From the NCBI RefSeq assembly GCF_000376825.1, contig NZ_AQXW01000004.1, positions 1,178,001 to 1,242,000 of the forward strand: DNA of 64,000 bases, in the 5' to 3' direction. The position numbers and the translations under genes were made by a program. Each line of letters starts with the position of its first letter. Position 1 is the first letter of the stretch. Source of the stretch: Demetria terragena DSM 11295. Lineage in GTDB: Bacteria; Actinomycetota; Actinomycetes; Actinomycetales; Dermatophilaceae. Positions 25,748 to 33,517 of this stretch are shown here, piece by piece. The notes under the pieces were generated by a model. It saw only the letters and a program-made list of their open reading frames with translations, searched no databases and was not told the DNA's origin.

Positions 25748-26574
25748 CCCTGCGTCTCCTGCGCGATCTCGACGGCATCGCCGTCGAGATACACGAAGCC
25801 ACGAATGAACGTTCTGCCGTGCCGGTGCTCCTCCTGCACGGGATTGGCGGGAGCGCCGCGACCTTCTCCGGTGTCGCGCCGCAACTGGCCGCGGCCGGAT
25901 GGCGCACCCTTGCCTGGGACGCTCCCGGTTACGGTGCCTCGCGTGATCCTGAATCCGCCGTCACCGGCGAGGACTCCCCCGGTGCGTATGTCGACCTCGT
26001 GGGCGGCCTGTTAAGTGCGCTCGGGGCACCCCGCGTACACATTGCCGGAGTCTCATGGGGTGGAGTGATTGCAACCCACGTGGCCATACGGCACCCCGAT
26101 CTGATCGCCTCCCTCACCCTGATCGACTCCACGCGGGGCTCGAGCGTCACACCCGAACGGGCCGCTTCGATGCGTGAGCGGGTTAGCGAGCTCGCCGATC
26201 TCGGCGGAGAGGCATTCGCTGCGCGGCGGGCGCCTCGACTGCTAGCCGCCGAGGCAGAGACCGCTGTACTGAACGAGGTCACCCGGCAGATGGCAGCCGT
26301 TCGACCTCCCGGCTATGCCGGTGCCGCCGAGATGATGGCCCAGAGCGACACCGGCCCTCACCTTTCACAGGTCTCCGTCCCGACCCTGGTGGTCGTCGGG
26401 GACGAGGACCGCGTGACCGGCGTCGAGGAATCGCGCCTTCTGGCACGCGAGATCCACCGAGCTGAGTTCGCGCTGATCAAGCGCGCGGGCCACGCCGCCA
26501 TCCAAGAACGTCCCGAGGAGATCGCGTCCGTCATGGACAGTTTTCTCACCCAGGCAGACAGCATGTCGTCCTGA
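25744..26574 (+). CDS. Alpha/beta hydrolase (meta-cleavage-product hydrolase-like)
   Basis: A 276-residue alpha/beta-fold hydrolase. The oxyanion-hole motif LLHGIGGSAATF (31-42), nucleophile Ser104 in GVSWGG, acid in VGDEDRVTG and base His in RAGHAAIQERP give a complete triad. Its place after an extradiol dioxygenase suggests hydrolysis of a C-C bond in a ring-fission product, or a deformylase/amidase step. It overlaps the preceding gene by 4 bp. Confidence 0.87.
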   Translation: MTLRLLRDLDGIAVEIHEATNERSAVPVLLLHGIGGSAATFSGVAPQLAAAGWRTLAWDAPGYGASRDPESAVTGEDSPGAYVDLVGGLLSALGAPRVHIAGVSWGGVIATHVAIRHPDLIASLTLIDSTRGSSVTPERAASMRERVSELADLGGEAFAARRAPRLLAAEAETAVLNEVTRQMAAVRPPGYAGAAEMMAQSDTGPHLSQVSVPTLVVVGDEDRVTGVEESRLLAREIHRAEFALIKRAGHAAIQERPEEIASVMDSFLTQADSMSS

Positions 26575-26628
26575 CTCAAGGCAAGCCCCGCCCAGCCCAC
26601 GCTCAAACCTGCACAGAGGAGATATCCC

Positions 26629-27423
26629 ATGGACCTCGGACTCCGCGACCGCGTTGTCGTAGTCACCGGCGCCAGTTCCGGCGTCGGGCTGGCCACTGCC
26701 CACATGCTGCTGGCCGAGGGCGCCCACGTCGCTGGCTGCGCCCGCGACACCGAACGTCTGGAGAAGGTGCTCACCGAGGCACGGCAGGTCTCAGGGAGTA
26801 GATCGCGTGTGCACGCCGTGGGCGGTGATGTGACAGACGCCGCGTCCATGCAGTCCTTCGTCGCGTCGACCGTCGCCGAGCTCGGCGCCGTCGACGCAGT
26901 GGTGTGCAACGCCGGCCGGTCCCTAATGGCGAGCATCGACGACACCACGGACGAGCAGATCCGTGACGAATTCGAACTCAAACTGTTCAGCGTCCTCAAC
27001 ATCGTTCGGGCAGCCAAACCCCACCTCGCCAGGTCCGATGTCGGGGCCGTCGTTGCCGTGAACGCCATCCTCGCCCGGCAGCCCGAGCCCCGGTTAGCGA
27101 TTACCTCCGCTGCCCGGGCCGCGCTGCTAAACCTCACGACGACGCTGAGCCACACTTTGGCGGCGGACGACATCCGGATCAACTCGGTACTACTCGGCCT
27201 GATCGATACCGGGCAGTGGACCCGGAGGTTTCACGAAGCCGGGACCGACCAGTCCTACGCAGCCTGGTCGGGTGATCTGGCCGCAGAACGCGGCGTCGAC
27301 CTCGGCCGCCTCGGAACCGCCGACGAGGTCGCCTGGCCCATCGTCTCGCTGCTCTCACCGCTGTCCGGCTATACAACCGGCGCCTGCCTCGACGTCGGTG
27401 GCGGCGTCGCTCGCTATGTCTGA
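26629..27423 (+). CDS. SDR-fold protein with non-canonical active site
   Basis: A 264-residue SDR-fold protein. The cofactor motif TGASSGVG (13-20) and CNAG (93-96) are intact. The YxxxK position reads T159-x3-R163 (ITSAARAALLNLT) and the catalytic Ser region reads AVNAILARQP. A divergent SDR subgroup close to 3-oxoacyl-ACP-reductase-like proteins also has SN-xx-RA here, so this is probably family-typical rather than damage. It lies between the hydrolase and the ThDP enzyme. Its catalytic status is uncertain. Confidence 0.8.
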   Translation: MDLGLRDRVVVVTGASSGVGLATAHMLLAEGAHVAGCARDTERLEKVLTEARQVSGSRSRVHAVGGDVTDAASMQSFVASTVAELGAVDAVVCNAGRSLMASIDDTTDEQIRDEFELKLFSVLNIVRAAKPHLARSDVGAVVAVNAILARQPEPRLAITSAARAALLNLTTTLSHTLAADDIRINSVLLGLIDTGQWTRRFHEAGTDQSYAAWSGDLAAERGVDLGRLGTADEVAWPIVSLLSPLSGYTTGACLDVGGGVARYV

Positions 27424-27439
27424 CCCTCAGGAGCCCGCA

Positions 27440-29122
27440 ATGACCGACCTAACCCTCCCGACCGGCGGCGACGTCCTCGTCGACGTCATGCGCGCCCACG
27501 GCGTCGACGTCGCTTTCGGGGTGGTGAGCATTCACAACCTCCCACTGGTCGAGGCCGTCGATCGCGACCTGCGTTTCGTGCCGGTACGTCACGAAGCTGC
27601 CGCCGTCAACGCCGCCGACGGCTACGCACGCGCCACCGGCAAGTTCGGGGTGGCCATCACCAGTACCGGCACCGGCGCCGGCAACGCAGCCGGGTCCATG
27701 CTGGAGGCGCTCTCGGCCGGCAGCCGCGTGCTGCACATCACCGGTCAGATCGACAGCGAGTTCCTCGACTCCGGGCGCGGCGTCATCCACGAGGTGCCTC
27801 ACCAGTTGCAAATGCTGCAGGCGATCTCCCGGTTCGCCGCGAGGATCGAACAAGTCGACGGGGCGCGTGCAGTCCTCGAATCGGCAATCGCCAATCTCAT
27901 GTCCTTACCCCACGCGCCGGCGAGTATCGAGTGGCCGATCGATTTCCAATACCTCGCCGACCCTGCTGACCAAGTCGCCCCGACCGTCACCGAGGCCAGC
28001 GCACGGGTAGCCACGACGGCTGAGATCGAGTCCGCTGCCGCGCTACTGCGCAGTGCGTCGCGACCGCTGGTGTGGGCGGGCGGAGGTGCCCGCGCGATCG
28101 GGGAGCCTCTTCGCCAGCTGGTCGAGGCGCTCGGCGCCGGTCTCCTCACCAGCAACGCAGGCCGCGGCTCGGTACCGGAGGACCATCCCCTGGTACTCGG
28201 CAACTACGCATCCAACCCCGGATTGGACGAGTTGATCGGCGACGCCGACCTCCTGATGTCAATCGGCACCCACTTCCGCTCCAACGAAACCCGCAGTTAT
28301 CACCTGACGCTGCCTGTCCCGCACCTCGCGATCGACATCGACCCGGCCGCTATTGGCCGAGTGTTTCCAGCCGACCTCGGTCTCTGCTGCGACGCTGCGG
28401 TCGCCGTGCGGCAACTGTTGGAAGCGCTCGGCGCCGGTGCCGCCGAGCGCGCGGAACCGGGTTGGACCGATCGAGTGAGGGCGACCCGCGAGGCGGTGCG
28501 CACGACCCAGCGCGACGAGATCGGCGCCTATGCCGACATCTGCTCGGCGATGGAACAGGTGCTGCCCACTGGATCCGTCATTGCTCGGGACGTCACCATT
28601 CCATCGAGCTCCTGGGGCAACCGCTTGCTGCCCATCCTGGACCCGCGATCCAACATCTTCCCGCTCGGCGGAGGCATCGGTCAGGGCCTGGCCATGGGGA
28701 TCGGCGCGGCCATCGGTCGCCCCGACGTGCCAACCCTCGTGATGGTCGGCGACGGTGGTCTGGCCGTCCATCTGGGCGAGATGGCCACCCTGGCGGGGGA
28801 ATCTCCATGGTGCATCGTGGTGATCTTCAACGACGGCGGATATGGCGTCCTTCGCAACCTTCAGGAAGCGAACGTAGGTCAGCGGCACGGAGTTGACCTA
28901 TTCACGCCCGACTTCAGGACCTTCGCCGCATCGCTCGCCCTGCCCTACGCACTCACCCGTGATGCCAGCGAGTTCGGCAGTGCGCTGCGCAAAGCGGTCG
29001 ACCTGCGCAGCCCGATGGTGATCGAGGTCGACGTCACTGCACTCGATCCCGCACCCAAACCGTTCGTGCCGCCCGTCCACGTCCCCGATCGTCCAGCGGG
29101 CCCAGCGTCACGCGATACATAA
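27440..29122 (+). CDS. Thiamine-diphosphate-dependent enzyme (benzoylformate decarboxylase/acetolactate synthase-like)
   Basis: A 560-residue three-domain ThDP enzyme. The cofactor-activating Glu52 is in VRHEAAAVNAADGYAR. The Mg-ThDP motif spans GDGGLAVHLGEM to VIFNDGGYG (about 440-470). It would decarboxylate or ligate a 2-oxo acid, such as one released by ring cleavage. The ATG at 27440 follows AGGAG with 6-bp spacing, 16 bp after the SDR stop. The exact subfamily cannot be fixed by eye. Confidence 0.87.
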   Translation: MTDLTLPTGGDVLVDVMRAHGVDVAFGVVSIHNLPLVEAVDRDLRFVPVRHEAAAVNAADGYARATGKFGVAITSTGTGAGNAAGSMLEALSAGSRVLHITGQIDSEFLDSGRGVIHEVPHQLQMLQAISRFAARIEQVDGARAVLESAIANLMSLPHAPASIEWPIDFQYLADPADQVAPTVTEASARVATTAEIESAAALLRSASRPLVWAGGGARAIGEPLRQLVEALGAGLLTSNAGRGSVPEDHPLVLGNYASNPGLDELIGDADLLMSIGTHFRSNETRSYHLTLPVPHLAIDIDPAAIGRVFPADLGLCCDAAVAVRQLLEALGAGAAERAEPGWTDRVRATREAVRTTQRDEIGAYADICSAMEQVLPTGSVIARDVTIPSSSWGNRLLPILDPRSNIFPLGGGIGQGLAMGIGAAIGRPDVPTLVMVGDGGLAVHLGEMATLAGESPWCIVVIFNDGGYGVLRNLQEANVGQRHGVDLFTPDFRTFAASLALPYALTRDASEFGSALRKAVDLRSPMVIEVDVTALDPAPKPFVPPVHVPDRPAGPASRDT

Positions 29123-29179
29123 GGGTGAGTGCGCCAGGCCCACGTAAACTCTGGAGACTACGGCGAGAACAACGGAGAA

Positions 29180-30583
29180 ATGGTGAGCACAGCACCCAAT
29201 GTCGTGTTGATCCTCGTCGACGATCTGGGGTGGACCGACCTCACCTGCTACGACTCAAGGTTCTACGAGACGCCGAATATCGATGCACTCGCTGAGACCG
29301 GGGTGCGATTCACCAACGCGTATGCAGCGTCACCGGTGTGTTCGCCTTCGCGCGCTTCGTTGATGACCGGCAAGTACCCGGCGCGCGTTGGAATCACCGA
29401 CTGGATCGGCGGGCAGGGAGTGGGGCAGCTGAGCGACGTGCCCTATTTTCATGGGTTACCGGAGAACGAATACAGCCTTGCGCGGGCGTTCGGCGACGGC
29501 GGCTACCGCACGTGGCATGTTGGTAAGTGGCACCTCGGTGAGGGCTCATCGAGCCCGGAGGCACACGGCTTCGACGTCAACATCGGTGGCTGCGACATCG
29601 GGTCGCCGTCTAGTTATTTCAGCCCGTACGCGATCCCAACGTTGCCCGATGGCCCGCAGGGCGAGTACCTGACCACACGCCTTACCGATGAGGCGGTGGA
29701 GTTGATCAACAACCACGATCAGAGCCGCCCGTTCTTCCTCAACCTCTGGCACTACACGGTGCACATGCCCGCGCAGGCGCCCGAAGGCCTGGTGCAGAAG
29801 TACCGCAACAAGGCTGAACGGCTCGGCTTGCCGATCGATGCCATCGAGCCTGGCGAGGACATGACGGCGTGGCATCTGGCCGGGCGGCGGGTGATGCGCC
29901 GCACGCTGCAGTCAGACCCGACCTACGCGGCGATGGTCGAAACCCTCGACGACAGTGTCGGTGCGGTGGTCGAAGCACTTCGAGACACGGGCCAACTAGA
30001 GAACACAGTCATCGTCCTCACCTCGGACAACGGCGGACTTTCGACCGCGGAGGGGTCGCCCACCTGCAATGCCCCACTCTCCGAGGGCAAGGGCTGGATG
30101 GTGGACGGCGGAGTGCGGGTGCCATTGATCGTCAGCTATCCAGGTGTTGCGATCCCGAGCGCGACCGGTGCGCTCACCACCACCCCGGACCTGTACCCAA
30201 CACTGCTTGGCCTGGCAAAGATCGAACCGCTGGCGAACCAGGCTTCCGATGGTGTCGACCTGATCGATGTGTTAGGAGGTGGGGATTTCGAGCGCGGCCC
30301 GATCTTCTGGCACTACCCCCACTACTCCAATCAGGGCGGAACCCCCGGCGCAGGGGTTCGCGAGGGCGACTGGAAGTTGATCCGGTTCTTCGAGGATGGC
30401 AAGGAGTCGCTGTTCAACCTCGCCGACGACCCGGCCGAGCACCATGATCAGCGCGCTCATCACCCCGAGATCGCCCAGCGGCTGAGTACGCTGCTCGACG
30501 ATTGGTCGGCCGATGTGGCTGCGCTCGTTCCGCGCCGCAACTCTGCGGGCCCACGGCCGTGGCCACAGCGACGGGCAGATTGA
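29180..30583 (+). CDS. Type I sulfatase, apparently cytoplasmic
   Basis: A 467-residue arylsulfatase-A-like enzyme. The metal site is NVVLILVDDLGWTDL. The formylglycine signature is CSPSRASLMTGKYPAR (Cys54), with HVGKWHLG and TSDNGG also present. No signal peptide or lipobox precedes the catalytic domain, so it is expected in the cytoplasm. The ATG at 29180 or the GTG at 29183 fits the GGAG at 29174 (the GTG is better spaced). It ends the catabolic operon and could desulfate an imported aromatic sulfate ester. A formylglycine-generating enzyme is not seen nearby. Confidence 0.85.
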   Translation: MVSTAPNVVLILVDDLGWTDLTCYDSRFYETPNIDALAETGVRFTNAYAASPVCSPSRASLMTGKYPARVGITDWIGGQGVGQLSDVPYFHGLPENEYSLARAFGDGGYRTWHVGKWHLGEGSSSPEAHGFDVNIGGCDIGSPSSYFSPYAIPTLPDGPQGEYLTTRLTDEAVELINNHDQSRPFFLNLWHYTVHMPAQAPEGLVQKYRNKAERLGLPIDAIEPGEDMTAWHLAGRRVMRRTLQSDPTYAAMVETLDDSVGAVVEALRDTGQLENTVIVLTSDNGGLSTAEGSPTCNAPLSEGKGWMVDGGVRVPLIVSYPGVAIPSATGALTTTPDLYPTLLGLAKIEPLANQASDGVDLIDVLGGGDFERGPIFWHYPHYSNQGGTPGAGVREGDWKLIRFFEDGKESLFNLADDPAEHHDQRAHHPEIAQRLSTLLDDWSADVAALVPRRNSAGPRPWPQRRAD

Positions 30584-30946
30584 CCGTTTCCGCTCGTCGT
30601 GAGATGCGGCGACGACAACCGATCACCATCCATTCAACGCCAAGTTGACCGTTTGGAAGTCCCGCAGCGCCACCGCCAGCCGAGAAATCGTCGGTGAGGT
30701 CATGCGGTAAGTCGAATCACGTTGGATTCTGCCGTCGCAGCATCCGATCTGACCTACCGCGAGATTCATTCCTGCGATGACTCGTCGACGGCCAGAGCGC
30801 TTGCGGCGTCGGGCAAAGGGGTCCCCATGTTCAGCATGGCGAGTCAGTATCAGCGGCCCAGTCGACATCTGCCAGGATCCGACGCGCGAGGGCGGATCCC
30901 ACACGACCCGAGCGCCAGTCACTCATGCGACGGCGAGCACGCATCG
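30584..30946. other. Intergenic boundary between catabolic cluster and cassette array
   Basis: The 363-bp stretch has no supported gene. A degenerate match (16 of 24 aligned positions against the site at 31782) to the ychF-end repeat is at 30628-30651 and could be the outer limit of the array. The match is weak. Confidence 0.4.
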
Positions 30947-31366
30947 TCACGCTTCGTCAACGTGGCTTCTCGCTGCCGGTGCGATCACGTCGAGTCCGGC
31001 GGACCTCGCCGCCTCAGCAAGCCGATTGTCATAGGTGAGGATCGCTTCGGCGTCGAGACGCATTGCCGCCTCAAGGTGCAATGCGTCCAGAGTGCGTAGA
31101 TACGGCATCGGCAGGAAGCCTGCAGATCGATACGTCGCCCGGTCAAGTGCCGCGAGGGACACGCCATCGAGAATCGCGGTGACCTTCGCTTGATCACGCC
31201 CTTGCCGCATTGCCATGCGGCGCAGCTCAGTCTCGAGTAGATCACTCGAGACGAGCCTGGAAGGCGTCTGGTCGAGCCAGTCCACCAGCGCCTGCGTCTC
31301 GGGCTGTGCAACCAAAAGCGCTCCGAGCGCAGAGGTGTCTGCATAGACGAGCGGAATGTCCGTCAT
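30947..31366 (-). CDS. PIN-domain ribonuclease toxin (VapC type)
   Basis: A 139-residue PIN toxin. Acidic residues are in the expected places: Asp10 (VYADTSAL), Glu45/47 (LLETELRR), Asp94 (RTLDALHLEA) and Asp113 (LTYDNRLAEAA). VapC toxins are Mg-dependent endoribonucleases cutting tRNA or rRNA. It overlaps the antitoxin stop by 4 bp. It lies just outside the outermost clear ychF-type repeat and may belong to the first, degenerate cassette. Confidence 0.88.
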   Translation of the reverse strand: MTDIPLVYADTSALGALLVAQPETQALVDWLDQTPSRLVSSDLLETELRRMAMRQGRDQAKVTAILDGVSLAALDRATYRSAGFLPMPYLRTLDALHLEAAMRLDAEAILTYDNRLAEAARSAGLDVIAPAARSHVDEA

Positions 31367-31644
31367 ACCCGGTCCTCGCGCAACTCATCGAGGATCTGGA
31401 TCATTGGGCGGTCGTCCTCGGATGGCTGAGGTTTCAGCGCCGCCCAGCCCCCGACACGCTTGGCCGACCGGGCGATGGGCAAGGTGGGAGCCGGGGCATC
31501 GAGAGGGACGATGCGACCGACGGCAACTCCGCGGTTGGTCAGCACGAAGGAACGACCCTCACTGACCTCGCGAAGCACGCGTCCGGACTCGTTGCGCAAC
31601 CCCCGCTGGGAAAGAGTCTCGTCCTGCGGCTCGCTCATGCCCAT
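31363..31644 (-). CDS. Phd/YefM-type antitoxin
   Basis: A 93-residue antitoxin. SQRGLRNESGRVLREVSEGRS and FVLTNRGVAVGRIVPLD form the Phd/YefM DNA-binding fold, and an acidic C-terminal tail probably wraps the PIN toxin. It starts at 31644 or 31638. The promoter carries GTAGC-(6)-GCTAC at 31654-31669, a likely autoregulatory operator. Confidence 0.85.
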   Translation of the reverse strand: MGMSEPQDETLSQRGLRNESGRVLREVSEGRSFVLTNRGVAVGRIVPLDAPAPTLPIARSAKRVGGWAALKPQPSEDDRPMIQILDELREDRV

Positions 31645-31653
31645 CGCAGCATC

Positions 31654-31669
31654 GTAGCACTCGCGCTAC
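31654..31669. promoter_or_regulatory. GTAGC-(6)-GCTAC dyad upstream of the antitoxin
   Basis: A perfect 5-bp-arm dyad lies 10 bp upstream of the antitoxin ATG. It is placed for autorepression by the toxin-antitoxin complex. Confidence 0.45.
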
Positions 31670-31781
31670 ACAAGAATTAACGGCTCATTCCATGGGGGCC
31701 GAACCCAACTTCCGCTCTGCGATAACTGACCGGCCCGTGGAAGCGATGGATGGCGTTTCCCCGCGGGCGCCGTTACTAACG

Positions 31782-31813
31782 CTATCCGTTAAACCGGAAC
31801 TCAACCACGTGCC
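31782..31813 (-). repeat. ychF-end repeat R1
   Basis: On the minus strand it encodes HVVEFRFNG then TAG. The core GTTAAACCGGAACTC is followed by AACCACGTGCC, so the right dyad arm is degenerate. It is the outermost clear copy. Confidence 0.8.
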
Positions 31814-31833
31814 CACACCTAGGACGATCTTGC

Positions 31834-32088
31834 TCAGTAGTGGTAGCGGGCCTGAAGAATCACGAGATCCTCGTCCTCTACGAGGTAGACCAGTCGATGC
31901 TCATAGGTGATGCGACGCGACCATGAGCCTTGCGCGCCGTACTTCAACTGTTCAGGTTTGCCGATCCCGGAGAACGGTTCGCGTAGGCAGGCATCGACGA
32001 GCGTGTTGATGCGCTTCAGAGCCCTCCGGTCGGCGGCCTGCCAGTGCCTGTAGTCCTCCCAGGCCGACTCGTCCCAGACCAGACGCAC
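31834..32088 (-). CDS. YoeB/Txe-family mRNA interferase toxin
   Basis: An 84-residue RelE-superfamily toxin of the YoeB class, acting as a ribosome-dependent mRNA endonuclease. WDESAWEDYRHWQAADRRAL, FSGIGKPEQLKYGAQGSWSR, RITYEHRLVYLVED and the terminal ARYHY (His83-Tyr84) match the family. It has a GTG start directly abutting the antitoxin stop. It is the first gene pair inside the R1-R2 cassette. Confidence 0.92.
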   Translation of the reverse strand: MRLVWDESAWEDYRHWQAADRRALKRINTLVDACLREPFSGIGKPEQLKYGAQGSWSRRITYEHRLVYLVEDEDLVILQARYHY

Positions 32089-32349
32089 TCAGGCTTCCTC
32101 GTCTGCGCGATCGAGGTCGTGGACCTTGACATTTCCGGCGCGGGCACGGTCGTAAGCATCGAGCAGGCGGCGGGCGTTGGCCGGCGAGCGGAACAGATAT
32201 GCGGTCTCCTGCCACGCGGCATACTCGTCAGCCGGCATCAGAACAGCATTGCCCTTACGAGAGACGATCTCGACAGCTTCGTGGTCCTCATTCACTCGCT
32301 CAATGAGCGGGAAGAGGGTCTTGCGCGCCTCGCTTGCGCTGATGGACAC
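32089..32349 (-). CDS. YefM-family antitoxin
   Basis: An 86-residue YefM/Phd antitoxin. ISASEARKTLFPLIERVNED is the N-terminal DNA-binding part, then VEIVSRKGNAVLMPADEYAAW, and the C-terminal part includes LFRSPANARRLLDAY, which neutralises YoeB. The GTG at 32349 is preceded by GAGG at 8 bp. The extension to 32463 has no family similarity. A TGGTAC-(9)-GTACCA operator lies upstream. Confidence 0.9.
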   Translation of the reverse strand: MSISASEARKTLFPLIERVNEDHEAVEIVSRKGNAVLMPADEYAAWQETAYLFRSPANARRLLDAYDRARAGNVKVHDLDRADEEA

Positions 32350-32375
32350 GATGAGAACCTCTTCGCTTGGGCGAC

Positions 32376-32396
32376 TGGTACGACATAACGGTACCA
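32376..32396. promoter_or_regulatory. TGGTAC-(9)-GTACCA operator of yefM-yoeB
   Basis: Perfect 6-bp arms lie 27 bp upstream of the antitoxin start. Comparable palindromes with a TGTAC-like core autoregulate yefM-yoeB in other bacteria. Confidence 0.55.
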
Positions 32397-32543
32397 CTAT
32401 TCGAACTGGGTCGGACTCTTGGTTTCCGACACGGGCCCGGTCAGTTGGGCGCCACAGGATCAATGGTGCCGAGCCGAGGTGCTCGGGGCTACAGCCCTCA
32501 TGTTCACGCCATGGGTCGCGACTGTCACCGCTTCTCCGATCAA

Positions 32544-32757
32544 TTACGCGGTAGCAAGATGTAAGGCGTCGAGTGTCTTGAGGTGCCGCTCGATCGACTC
32601 CGCAACTGTGTGCGTTTCACGGGTGATGTCGAACAATCCGACGGGACTGACCAGCGGATCCGCGTCCGACAACGGCCTCTCATCGCGCCGCAGCACGCGA
32701 TCCACCTCAGTCCGCAGCAGCCGCGACGATACAAAGTACATATCGGAAGCCCCCATC
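32544..32757 (-). pseudogene. Fragment of a PIN-domain toxin
   Basis: The frame keeps the middle of a VapC-type PIN domain: FVSSRLLRTEVDRVLRRDE (Glu helix) and HLKTLDALHLATA (second Asp). The N-terminal Asp strand is missing, and translation stops right after HLATA, before the final acidic motif. No antitoxin partner remains. The frame overlaps the response regulator end by an accidental TTG, so 32757 is an approximate limit of similarity. Confidence 0.7.
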
Positions 32758-32833
32758 CAACGTTGCCATCGCACACGTTCAGGCACATCGAGGATCGTGC
32801 GCAGCTCGGCCAGACGGGGCGCGAAGGCCGAGC

Positions 32834-33517
32834 TCAATCGATCAGGCCATTTCGGAAGGCGATGATCGCGGCCTGCACGCGATTGTCGATGCCGAACTCA
32901 TCGAAGAGCTGGGAAACATACTGCTTCACCGTTCCCTCGGACAGGTGCACGGACGCAGCGATCTGCGCGTTCGAGAGTCCCCCGCCGATGTGGGTCAGCA
33001 CCTCCAGTTGGCGCGACGAGAGGGTGCGCGCGAGGTCTCGTCGTGATGTCTCGGCACGATGCCCAGCCTGCTCGCGCGATGCCAGCCAGCGTGCGACGCG
33101 GGGTGAGAACGCGCCGCCTCCGCATGCGAGTGCGCGGACTCCGCTGATGAGCTGCTGCGGCTCATCCGATTTCAATAGGAAACCCAGCGCGCCTGAGCCG
33201 ATGGCGTCCGAGATGAGATGGTCATCCGAGAACGTCGTCAGCATTGCAACCGGAAGATCCGGTCGCCGTCTGCGGATCTCGCGCAGGGCATCGATGCCGT
33301 TCAGGTGCGGCATCTGGATGTCCAGGAGGACGACATCCGGCCTGTGGGCGTCGACCGCTCCGATCGCCTCAGATCCGTTCGCTGCGTGTGCCACGATCTC
33401 GATGTCGTCGTCCGAGGACAGGATCGCCGCTATTCCCGCGCGAACGATCTGGTCGTCGTCGGCGACCACGATGCGTGCCGGCACGGTGGTCGCATCGTCG
33501 ATTCGGTCTCCAGTCAT
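32834..33517 (-). CDS. NarL/LuxR-type response regulator
   Basis: A 227-residue response regulator. The receiver domain has an acidic pocket (VVADDDQ) and phosphoacceptor Asp66 in VVLLDIQMP, with Lys in GFLLKSDE. The C-terminal LuxR helix-turn-helix is LSSRQLEVLTHIGGGLSNAQ then SEGTVKQYVSQLFDEFGI. Its start overlaps the histidine kinase stop by 4 bp. A TGAC-TTTC-GTCA dyad upstream of the operon is a candidate binding site. Confidence 0.92.
   Translation of the reverse strand: MTGDRIDDATTVPARIVVADDDQIVRAGIAAILSSDDDIEIVAHAANGSEAIGAVDAHRPDVVLLDIQMPHLNGIDALREIRRRRPDLPVAMLTTFSDDHLISDAIGSGALGFLLKSDEPQQLISGVRALACGGGAFSPRVARWLASREQAGHRAETSRRDLARTLSSRQLEVLTHIGGGLSNAQIAASVHLSEGTVKQYVSQLFDEFGIDNRVQAAIIAFRNGLID

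Noticed and set aside
32377-32543. Possible N-terminal part of the PIN fragment or another small gene
   Set aside because: Frames are short and show no PIN or antitoxin motif; treated as intergenic.
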